DNA of 39,333 nt from Bordetella parapertussis (GTDB lineage Bacteria; Pseudomonadota; Gammaproteobacteria; Burkholderiales; Burkholderiaceae_C). Positions 7,681 through 15,075 of this stretch are shown here, one piece after another. The DNA lies in the NCBI GenBank assembly GCA_945875935.1, contig CAMCNE010000011.1, positions 1 through 39,333 of the forward strand, written 5' to 3'. How positions within the stretch are numbered: position 1 is the stretch's first letter; the number at the start of each line of letters is the position of its first letter. The notes beneath the pieces are model-generated. The model was not told where the DNA came from, searched no databases, and saw only the letters and a program-made list of their open reading frames with translations. The translations under genes were made by a program, and so were the position numbers.

Positions 7681-9462
7681 ATGGCAGCCTCCCCACAAGA
7701 CGTCTACGCTCAGGTCGACCCGGTGACCGACTCGGGCAAGAACCTGCGCGATTACCTCGGGATGGTCAAGCGCCGCCGCGTGCTGATCCTGGTGGTCTTT
7801 GGGGTGCTGTTTGCCATCGCCGTGGTGGTGGCAATGACCTTGCCGGCGGTGTACCGCTCGACGGCCACCATCCTGATCAAGGAACAGGAAATCCCGCAGG
7901 AGTTCGTGCGTTCCACCGTGACGAGCTTCGCCGACGAACGCATTCAGGTCATCAGCCAGCAGGTGATGACGCGAGCCACGCTGCTCGAGCTGGTCGACAA
8001 ATACAACCTCTACGGCGCCAAGCGGCAAAGCGAGACCAGCGAAGAAATCATCGACCGCATGCGGGCCGACATCAAGCTCACGCCGATCAGTGCTGACAAG
8101 GGCGGGGCGTCGGGTGGCAAGTCGACCATTGCGTTCACCTTGTCGTACGACAGCCAGGTTCCCGCCAATGCGCAAAAGATCGCCAACGAGCTGACCACGC
8201 TGTACCTCAACGAGAACGTCAAGAACCGTCAGCAAAAAGCGGCCGAGACGACCTCGTTCCTTGACGAAGAACTCACGCGCGTGACGGAGCACATCTCGGA
8301 GCTTGAAGAAACCCTGTCGCGCTTCAAGGCGCGCAATCAGGGACGCACGCCCGATCTGACCTTGTCGAACCAGATGGGCAGCGAGCGCACCAACGATGAG
8401 CTCAAACGCTTGGATCGCGACCTGATCTTTCTCGAAGAACGAAAGATGGCGCTCGAGGGCCAGTTGGCCGACACCAAGCCGGGCATGCCGGTGGGCTCCG
8501 GGCAGGTGCTTGACCCCGAGGACAGGCTCAAGGCGCTCGAAGCGCAGCTGCCGCTGCTCACCGCGATGTACAGCGATGACCACCCCGACGTGAAGCGCAC
8601 GCGCCGCGAGATCGCGGTGCTCAAGTCCGAGACGGGTCTGGAGCGCGAAGCCAGCGACCGCGAGGAAAAGCTGCTGCAGCTGCAAAAGCAGATCAACCTG
8701 CTGCGCCAGAAGTACTCTGACGACCACCCCGACGTGGTGCAGTTGAAGCGCGCCTTTGCCGTGCTCGACAAGGCGGTGCGCACCGGGTCCGAGGCGCCGT
8801 CTGATCGCGTCAATGAGATCAAGCGCGCGCGCAAGCCTGACAACCCGGTCTACCTCAACTTGAAGTCGCAGATCGAAACGGTCACTTCTCAGCTTGAGTC
8901 GATGCGCAGCGAGCGTCAGGAACTGCGCGCCAAGCTTGCGCTGTATGAATTGCGTGTGAGCCAGACGCCCGAAGTCGAGCGCGAATTCCTTGAGCTCGTG
9001 CGCGACATGGACAGCTCGCGCGCGCGTTTCCGCGAACTGCGCGAAAAGCAGATGCAAGCGCAGGTGGCCGAAACGCTCGAGCGCGGTCGCAAGGCCGAGC
9101 GCTTCACGCTGATCGAGCCGCCCGTCTACCCCGAAAAGCCGGTGCGTCCGAACCGCACCATGATCGTCATCATCGGCCTGCTGTTTGCCATCTTCGGTGG
9201 CATCGGTGCGGCGGCGCTGCGCGAGGTGCTCGACCAGACGGTGCACAGCGCGCGTGACGTGATCCGGGTGATGCAAGTGCCCGTGTTGGCCGTCTTGCCC
9301 GAGCTGCCCACACCGGTGCTGCTGCGGCGTCGCTCATTGAGGCGGCGCATTGTTGTGGTGGCCGCGCTGGTCTTCATCGCGCTGCTGCTGGTGGCGTTTC
9401 ACAACCTTTACATGCCTCTCGATGTGGCCTGGTACGGCCTGATGAGGAGGCTGGCAAAGTGA
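7681..9462 (+). CDS. Polysaccharide chain-length determinant / Wzz-GumC family (EpsF-like)
   Basis: 593 aa. Inner-membrane protein with an N-terminal Wzz domain, first helix at about 32-52, a long periplasmic coiled coil (about 190-460), a GNVR/Pro-rich segment before the second helix (about 490-513, PPVYPEKPVRPNR), and a third hydrophobic helix at about 556-575. It should set polymer length and connect the outer-membrane channel to the cytoplasmic kinase encoded next, whose GTG start overlaps its stop (GTGA). The octapeptide YSDDHPDV occurs twice, at residues 297-304 and 345-352, with similar flanks, suggesting a 48-residue internal duplication that lengthens the coiled coil. Confidence 0.92.
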   Translation: MAASPQDVYAQVDPVTDSGKNLRDYLGMVKRRRVLILVVFGVLFAIAVVVAMTLPAVYRSTATILIKEQEIPQEFVRSTVTSFADERIQVISQQVMTRATLLELVDKYNLYGAKRQSETSEEIIDRMRADIKLTPISADKGGASGGKSTIAFTLSYDSQVPANAQKIANELTTLYLNENVKNRQQKAAETTSFLDEELTRVTEHISELEETLSRFKARNQGRTPDLTLSNQMGSERTNDELKRLDRDLIFLEERKMALEGQLADTKPGMPVGSGQVLDPEDRLKALEAQLPLLTAMYSDDHPDVKRTRREIAVLKSETGLEREASDREEKLLQLQKQINLLRQKYSDDHPDVVQLKRAFAVLDKAVRTGSEAPSDRVNEIKRARKPDNPVYLNLKSQIETVTSQLESMRSERQELRAKLALYELRVSQTPEVEREFLELVRDMDSSRARFRELREKQMQAQVAETLERGRKAERFTLIEPPVYPEKPVRPNRTMIVIIGLLFAIFGGIGAAALREVLDQTVHSARDVIRVMQVPVLAVLPELPTPVLLRRRSLRRRIVVVAALVFIALLLVAFHNLYMPLDVAWYGLMRRLAK

Positions 9463-10283
9463 GCGACACCATGAACACGGCTCAGGGCGCCTTGCCCATC
9501 GACGATGAGCTCGCCGCCGGCTTCAGCCCGGACGCTTTGAACATCAAGTATTCGAGCACCCAGGTGCGGCCCGATGCGCTGCTGCGGCTGCAGCGCACGC
9601 ATGGTGTGGTCAAGGCCGATCGCTCGGAGCTGACCGAGGCGTTCAAGATGCTGCGCAACCAGGTGCTGCAGCGCATGCGCGCCGACGGCTTCACCCTGCT
9701 GGCGGTGACCAGCCCGCGGCGCATCGAGGGGAAGTCGCTCACCGCATTGAACCTGGCGCTGACCATGGCGGCTGACTACGACGCCGCCGTTTTGCTGGTG
9801 GATGCCGACATGTCGGGGCAGGGCCTTCAAGCGATGTTCGGCTTTGATGGCGCGCCCGGACTCAGCGACCACCTGACCAACGCCACGCCGATCAACGAGC
9901 TGTTGATCAACCCGGGCGTGCCGCGTTTTGTGTTCTTGCCTGCAGGCCAAAAGTCGGTGCTGAATTCGGCCGAACTGCTGTCGACCCGGCTTGCCCAGCA
10001 GCTCATCCAGGAGATGAAAGAGCGCTACCAGGACCGCTACATCATCGTCGACCTGCCGCCGCTGCTCGACACCGCCGACGCGCTGGCGTTTTTGCCCCAG
10101 GTCGAGACGACGCTGGTGGTGGTCGAGGAGCACACCACGTCCATCACTGACATGGAAAAGATGGCCGACCTGCTGGCACCGTTCAACCTGATCGGCACGG
10201 TCATGAGCCGCGAGCGCAAGAAAGAGGGCTCCGAGCAGAAGAACGGCAAGCCCTGGTATCGCAAGGTGTTCTCACGCCGCTGA
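9459..10283 (+). CDS. BY-kinase / CpsD-CapB-type tyrosine kinase (EpsG-like)
   Basis: 274 aa from GTG at 9459 (overlap with the wzz-like stop); an ATG at 9471 is an alternative. P-loop features of bacterial tyrosine kinases are present: a Walker A region around IEGKSLTALNLA, Walker A' LLVDADMSG and Walker B YIIVDLPP. Partner chain-length proteins supply the activating transmembrane segment, and the two genes here fit that split arrangement. These kinases normally autophosphorylate on a C-terminal tyrosine cluster; here the tail (KPWYRKVFSRR) has a single Tyr. It probably controls assembly of the polysaccharide export complex. It is the last gene of the operon. Confidence 0.9.
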   Translation: MSDTMNTAQGALPIDDELAAGFSPDALNIKYSSTQVRPDALLRLQRTHGVVKADRSELTEAFKMLRNQVLQRMRADGFTLLAVTSPRRIEGKSLTALNLALTMAADYDAAVLLVDADMSGQGLQAMFGFDGAPGLSDHLTNATPINELLINPGVPRFVFLPAGQKSVLNSAELLSTRLAQQLIQEMKERYQDRYIIVDLPPLLDTADALAFLPQVETTLVVVEEHTTSITDMEKMADLLAPFNLIGTVMSRERKKEGSEQKNGKPWYRKVFSRR

Positions 10284-10472
10284 TGCGCTGGCCGCGTGGT
10301 GTGGCGGCACAGATATCATCGTCCCCGGCCAAGGTGTGGGCCGCAGGCTCAGCTCACGCGACTCGGCATTTCATGCGCCGCTGTCAGTGAGCTGACGCCG
10401 CCCGACGGGGCCCAACGCACCGCAACCTTGAGCCTGCATGTCCGAGCTGTTGATTTCGCCAAGTGGTTCGAC

Positions 10473-11264
10473 ATGGGCCTGACCATCAGAACGCTGGGTT
10501 GTTCGGGCGCCATCGCGGCCGGCTGCAAGACCACCTCGTTCCTGCTCGACGACGACGTGCTGATCGATGCCGGAACCGGCGTGAACGATCTCACCTTTGA
10601 AGCGCTGGGCGGCATCGATCACGTGCTGCTCAGCCATTCACATCTTGACCATGTGCTGTCGGTGCCGCTGCTGGCCGACACCGGCTTGCGCTTGCGCAAA
10701 TCTCAGGGCCGGCCGCCTGTCACGGTGCATGCGCTGCCGCAGACCCTGAAAGCCGTGCATGAACACCTGCTCAACGGCGTGATCTGGCCCGACTTCACCC
10801 GTGTGCCCAGCACCGAGCAGCCTGCCTTGCGCTTGCAACCGATCACCGTGGGTGAGGTGCTGGTGGTGGGCTCGCGCAAGCGCCGCATCGAGGTGCTGAA
10901 CGCCGAGCACATCGTGCCGGGTGTGGGCTTTGCGGTGGATGGCGGCTCGGCAGGCTGGTGGGTCTACAGCGGCGACACTGGGCCCAACCCGCTGTTGTGG
11001 CAGCGTCTGCGCAACATGCAGGTGAGCCATCTGGTGATCGAAACCGCCTTTGGTGATGACGAGTCCGAACTGGCTCGCATCAGCCACCACCTGTGTCCAA
11101 AACTGCTGGGCGAAGAGTTGCGGCAGCTCGCGGGCTGCGTCGATGTGCACATCACCCATGTCAAGCCCGGCGAGATGGACCTGGTGATGGCGCAGATCGG
11201 CCGGCTGGGCTTGCCACACCGTGTGAGCGCCCTGGCCGCCGGTGACCTGATGCGCTGGGGCTGA
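10473..11264 (+). CDS. Metallo-beta-lactamase-fold 3',5'-cyclic-nucleotide phosphodiesterase
   Basis: 263 aa from the ATG at 10473; the frame extends further upstream but the fold begins at MGLTIRTLGCSGA. The motif SHSHLDH (HxHxDH) is the dinuclear metal site, with additional ligands expected in NAEHIVPG, YSGDTGPN and the late ITHVKPGE. The sequence resembles class II cyclic nucleotide phosphodiesterases (PDE1/CpdP type, PF02112), which hydrolyse cAMP or cGMP. It converges on a gene for a protein with two cNMP-binding domains 23 bp away, and an adenylate cyclase lies at 26685, which supports a cAMP role. The 189 bp before it hold no gene and no clear promoter. Another MBL phosphodiesterase or RNase Z-like activity is possible. 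Confidence 0.78.
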   Translation: MGLTIRTLGCSGAIAAGCKTTSFLLDDDVLIDAGTGVNDLTFEALGGIDHVLLSHSHLDHVLSVPLLADTGLRLRKSQGRPPVTVHALPQTLKAVHEHLLNGVIWPDFTRVPSTEQPALRLQPITVGEVLVVGSRKRRIEVLNAEHIVPGVGFAVDGGSAGWWVYSGDTGPNPLLWQRLRNMQVSHLVIETAFGDDESELARISHHLCPKLLGEELRQLAGCVDVHITHVKPGEMDLVMAQIGRLGLPHRVSALAAGDLMRWG

Positions 11265-11287
11265 GTTCGGCGCGCCAGTGCCGACCC

Positions 11288-13705
11288 TTACAGCCGGGAC
11301 CTTCCGGCGTAGTTGATGAACTCCTCGGGGCTCACGCGGATGGCCGCGCCGGTCGGGCAGGCGCGCACGCAGGCTGCACCGCCTGACAGCCCGCTGCACA
11401 TGTCGCACTTCACCGCCTTCTTGCCCAGCTCCTTGCTGTGCACCGGCGCTTCGCGTCCGGGCTCGGGCGTGAGACCGGTCAGAAGCCATGACCAAAGACT
11501 CGGTGGCTTGCGCTTGGGGTCGTGCTGGGCGAGCTGAATCACGCCGTACGGACAGTTGCGCTCGCAGTTGCCGCAACCAATGCAGGTGTCGTCGATGAAG
11601 ACCTCACCGTGGGGATTGCGGTGGATGGCATCCGGCGGGCAGTCCTTCATGCAGTGCGGGTTTTCGCAGTGGCGGCATGAGGTGGGCACGTGGATGTTGG
11701 CGAAGGTGGGGCCGGCCTCGCGGTCCAGCCGCGAGGTGCCATCGTGCACATCGGCGCAGGCTTTTTCGCAGTTGTCGCAACCGATGCACAGGCCTTCGTC
11801 AATCAGCAGCACGTCGGTGCCTTCACCCAGGCCCTGGCCGATCAGAAAGCTGATCAGATCGCCCGGCGTGTTGTCGGCTTCTTTTTGCACGTTGGCCGAC
11901 ATGCGCTTCAAGCTGCTGGCCTCGAGCTCTTTGCGCATGGCCGGGCTCTTGTCGAGCACGGCGCGAAAGCGCTCGGCCGACAGCACGATGGTTTCGCAGT
12001 TGACCGCGGCTCGCACGGTGGCCGAGCGGCGGCTGTCGGCGTTGAGCAGCGCCATCTCGCCCACATAGTTGCCCGCCGCCACGTAAGACAGCACCACATC
12101 CTTGCCGCCGATGAGCTTGGACACGGTGACCGAGCCGCGGCGTATCAGGTGCAGACCGTCGGCCTCATCGCCTTCGGCGAACAGGGTCTGACCTGCGGTG
12201 AAGCTCTTGACCGAGGCGGCCTCGACAAGCTCATCGAGCCCGGCTTCGGACACGAACGGCGCGATGCGCGTGCCGATGGCGCGGCGCAGCGAGACGCCGT
12301 CGATGCATCGACGAACCGACTCGTTGCTGGCCATCAGCTTGAGCATGGAGCGGCGGGGCGTTTCGATCAGCACGCAGTGGTCGCCGGCGTACACCGTGCG
12401 CGAACGACGGCGTCCGGACAGCAGCCCGAGCTCGCCGAAGAACTGACCGCTACTCAGTGCGAGCTGCTTGGGCTTGCCGTTGTCGCCGTCCACCTCGACG
12501 AGCACCTCGCCCTCGACGATGGAAAAGAACGAGTTGGTGTAGTCGTTCTTGCGAAAGATCACTGATCCCTTGGCCGGGGCGGTGACCTCGCTGTCAAGCA
12601 TGAACTCGCGCAGCTGCAAGGTCGACAGCTCGCGGAACACCGGCACTTGCTGCTGCACCATGGCCAGTGCCGCCGACACCGAGGTGGCGCGCTTGAAGCT
12701 GCGGAAGGTCTCGCGCAGCAAAGACTCATCGGCCGGCTCGACGGGGTTGCCCAGGATGTACTCGACCACCTCATAGCCCTGGTTCATCGCCTGCTTGATC
12801 AGCGGGTAGCCGCCGAGCGCGCCGATGATGTGAAAGCCGGGGACGTTGGACTCGTAGGTGTCGGACACCTGCGGCACGGCATCGTAGGCCGTGCTCGGGA
12901 ATGTCACGCCAAAGCTCTCGACGAGCTGGCGCGGCGGGATGGCGCCGAGCCGCGCGATGACCCGGTCGCAGGCGATCTGCTCGATGCCCAGTGGCGTGCG
13001 CACGCTCAGCAGCAGCGGGCGTCCATCGGTTTCGATCGCATCGACCTGGGTGACCGAGGTGCTGTAGCGGCATTGCATGCGGCCGCTGGCAATCGCTGCG
13101 GTGACGAGGTCGACGTTGCCTTGCTTGACGCGCGGAAACTCGTCCACCCGGTTGATCAGGATGACCCGGTTGTTTTCGGTCAGGGCCAGCGCGTTTTCGA
13201 TGCCGGCATCGCCCGCGCCCACCACCACGATGGTTTCGCCGCTGTACTCGTCAGGGTCGTCAAGCTGGTACTGGATGCGTTCGTGCTGATCGCCGGGCAC
13301 GCCGAGTTGCCGGATGTTGCCCTGCAGTCCGATGCACAGCACCACCGCTTCGGCCAGATGACGCTCACCGCTGGCCGTGACGATCTCGAAGGCACCCTTG
13401 GAGCCGGTGATCGCGCTCACGGCGCTGTCGTAGCGGATGTTGACGCCGAGCGATTCAACTTCCTGACGCCAGGTCTCCAGGATGGTCTCGCGCCGACCGG
13501 CAGCAAAGCTCATGTCGCTGCGCAGCGGCAAGATGGACGGCTCGGCCATCACATGCTTGCCCTTTTGATAGCGGTGGATGGTGTGCGACACGTGCGACTC
13601 GGCTTCGAGCAGCACATGGGGCACGCCCAGCTTGGCCGCATGGGCCGCGCACGACAGCCCGCTGGGGCCCGAGCCGATGATGGCAATGCGCACGCTGGCG
13701 GTCAT
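11288..13705 (-). CDS. FAD/NAD(P) oxidoreductase fused to two cNMP-binding domains and a four-cluster ferredoxin module
   Basis: 805 aa, no signal peptide, so cytoplasmic. Residues 1-320 are a thioredoxin-reductase/YpdA-like flavoprotein with FAD site GSGPSG (11-16) and NAD(P) site GAGDAG (163-168); there is no obvious CxxC redox pair. Two cNMP-binding domains follow (about 355-460 and 478-590). Phosphate-cassette features appear as FGELGLLSG and as VGEMALLN with R-S-A in the second. Residues 638-790 carry sixteen cysteines in four groups (640/643/646/650, 677/680/685/689, 708/711/714/718, 767/770/779/783), as in DmsB/PhsB-type four-[4Fe-4S] subunits. It is the last gene of the cytochrome operon and overlaps the preceding stop by 4 bp. 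It probably moves electrons between NAD(P)H and a membrane or soluble partner under cyclic-nucleotide control; direction and partner are unknown. Confidence 0.88.
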   Translation of the reverse strand: MTASVRIAIIGSGPSGLSCAAHAAKLGVPHVLLEAESHVSHTIHRYQKGKHVMAEPSILPLRSDMSFAAGRRETILETWRQEVESLGVNIRYDSAVSAITGSKGAFEIVTASGERHLAEAVVLCIGLQGNIRQLGVPGDQHERIQYQLDDPDEYSGETIVVVGAGDAGIENALALTENNRVILINRVDEFPRVKQGNVDLVTAAIASGRMQCRYSTSVTQVDAIETDGRPLLLSVRTPLGIEQIACDRVIARLGAIPPRQLVESFGVTFPSTAYDAVPQVSDTYESNVPGFHIIGALGGYPLIKQAMNQGYEVVEYILGNPVEPADESLLRETFRSFKRATSVSAALAMVQQQVPVFRELSTLQLREFMLDSEVTAPAKGSVIFRKNDYTNSFFSIVEGEVLVEVDGDNGKPKQLALSSGQFFGELGLLSGRRRSRTVYAGDHCVLIETPRRSMLKLMASNESVRRCIDGVSLRRAIGTRIAPFVSEAGLDELVEAASVKSFTAGQTLFAEGDEADGLHLIRRGSVTVSKLIGGKDVVLSYVAAGNYVGEMALLNADSRRSATVRAAVNCETIVLSAERFRAVLDKSPAMRKELEASSLKRMSANVQKEADNTPGDLISFLIGQGLGEGTDVLLIDEGLCIGCDNCEKACADVHDGTSRLDREAGPTFANIHVPTSCRHCENPHCMKDCPPDAIHRNPHGEVFIDDTCIGCGNCERNCPYGVIQLAQHDPKRKPPSLWSWLLTGLTPEPGREAPVHSKELGKKAVKCDMCSGLSGGAACVRACPTGAAIRVSPEEFINYAGRSRL

Positions 13706-15075
13706 GATTTTTTCTCCGGCTGGACCTTGGCACGCAGCTGGCCCAGGTACTTCTTGAACAGGGTCGGGTCGTATTGCTCGTCACGGGCCACCGCGGCCAG
13801 CAGCTTTTGCATCGGCTGCCTGATCGACTGCGCGCTCAGCAGCTGCAGCCGGTCCATGAAATCGCCCACGCTTTGCATGGCCATCACCGCTTGCTCAGCG
13901 CCTTGGTAGTCGGTGTACTGGCCTGCCAGACCGTCATCGATCAGCCCGATCAGGATGGCCTGCAGGTCGCGGTTGGAAAACGGGTGCGCGGCGATCTTCG
14001 GCACCATCGCGGCGATCATCGATTCGACCTGGCCCGCCTGCGCCAGCGCGTTGGTGCCGCTGGCCACCTGCTCATGCAACAGGCCGACCTGCTGCGAAAA
14101 CTCGGCGGCCTGCTGTGGCTCGACCCGGCGCACGATCTGGCGCAGCATCAGCAAGCCCGCATCGTTCAGGCGCACGACGCCGGGGCCGGCACCCACCCGA
14201 GCGGCGGTGTTGCGCTTGTCGCTCATCTCGTGGTGGCACGAGTGGCAGTCAAACAGCGACAACTCAGGAAACAGCCCGTCGCGCCCGGTCGGGCTTTGCA
14301 GCAAGGCCAGCAGTTCCTGGGCGGCCACCGCCTGTCCCATGGCCCATGAGCGAACGCCGTTCGACGACCCCTTGCGTTTTTGCCAGTCGTCGTCGATGCG
14401 GAAATGCGGCGGCTCGATCTGGGTGAAGGTGTCGAGCTCGAAGCTCATGCGCGGGTGTCCGGCGGCCATGATCTTGTGGGTGACGAACTTTTGCTGCGTG
14501 CCCAGATGGCACGACAGGCACAGCCGTGCGCGGGTGAGGTCCTGGTCGGTGGCGATCAAGCCGTGGGCCACGTTGCGGGCGTGTGTGGCGTTTGGCTCGA
14601 CGTGGGTCTTGATCCAGCCTTGGGACGCTCCGTGACAGGCCTCGCAGCTCACGCCGTCGCTCACGTGGAAGTTCTCGCCGCGCTCGGCCGCAGGCGGGTT
14701 GTGGGCGTGGCAGTCCAGGCACAGCTTGGTCTCGTGTGCGGGCTGTTTCGAGCCGAGTTTTTTCATGATCTCGCGCGAGCGCGCGTTGAGCAGCACCGAG
14801 TAGGCGCGGGCGTGCTTGTCCTGCCGCGACCAGGTGATGTACTCGTTTTGCAGCACGGGCGAGTCTTTCCACGGCTCGATGGAGCCGTGGCACAGGCTGC
14901 TTGCACAAGTGCCCACGCCGAGCGACTTGTGCGACTCGGGCAGGGCGGCAGTGGGCGAGGGCGCTGGCGAGGCTGCCTGCGTCGGCAACACAGCCAGCGC
15001 GGTCACGACGACCCACAAGAGCTGCAACAAGGCGTGGCCGGCCGATGGCCACCGAAAGGCAAGGCGTGAGGTCAT
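13702..15075 (-). CDS. Pentaheme cytochrome c, c554-like
   Basis: 457 aa with an N-terminal hydrophobic export segment (about 15-34, ending LPTQAAS). Heme sites: an unusual CASSLCH (C57-x4-C62-H63) and four regular CxxCH sites at 119, 144, 186 and 277. Many other histidines (for example in AHNPP, KTHVEPNATHARNVAHG and AAGHPRM) could be distal ligands. The arrangement resembles cytochrome c554-like periplasmic electron carriers. The C-terminal 170 residues are heme-free and helical. It lies between the decaheme-propeller gene (4-bp overlap) and the FAD/FeS gene (4-bp overlap), so it probably shuttles electrons in the periplasm or at the outer-membrane conduit. No hydroxylamine oxidoreductase is nearby, so a nitrification role is unlikely. 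Confidence 0.88.
   Translation of the reverse strand: MTSRLAFRWPSAGHALLQLLWVVVTALAVLPTQAASPAPSPTAALPESHKSLGVGTCASSLCHGSIEPWKDSPVLQNEYITWSRQDKHARAYSVLLNARSREIMKKLGSKQPAHETKLCLDCHAHNPPAAERGENFHVSDGVSCEACHGASQGWIKTHVEPNATHARNVAHGLIATDQDLTRARLCLSCHLGTQQKFVTHKIMAAGHPRMSFELDTFTQIEPPHFRIDDDWQKRKGSSNGVRSWAMGQAVAAQELLALLQSPTGRDGLFPELSLFDCHSCHHEMSDKRNTAARVGAGPGVVRLNDAGLLMLRQIVRRVEPQQAAEFSQQVGLLHEQVASGTNALAQAGQVESMIAAMVPKIAAHPFSNRDLQAILIGLIDDGLAGQYTDYQGAEQAVMAMQSVGDFMDRLQLLSAQSIRQPMQKLLAAVARDEQYDPTLFKKYLGQLRAKVQPEKKS

Noticed and set aside
7615..9276. Minus-strand frame of 553 codons opposite the chain-length determinant
   Set aside because: The His/Arg/Leu-rich translation has no domain, and the sense strand encodes a clear Wzz protein.
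11267..11284. Short inverted repeat TCGGC/GCCGA between the phosphodiesterase and oxidoreductase genes as a terminator
   Set aside because: Only 5 bp of stem, an 8-nt loop and no T-tract on either strand.
13702..15075. Reading the c554-like cytochrome as part of an ammonia-oxidation pathway
   Set aside because: No hydroxylamine oxidoreductase, cM552 or ammonia monooxygenase gene is present; the neighbours point to an electron conduit.
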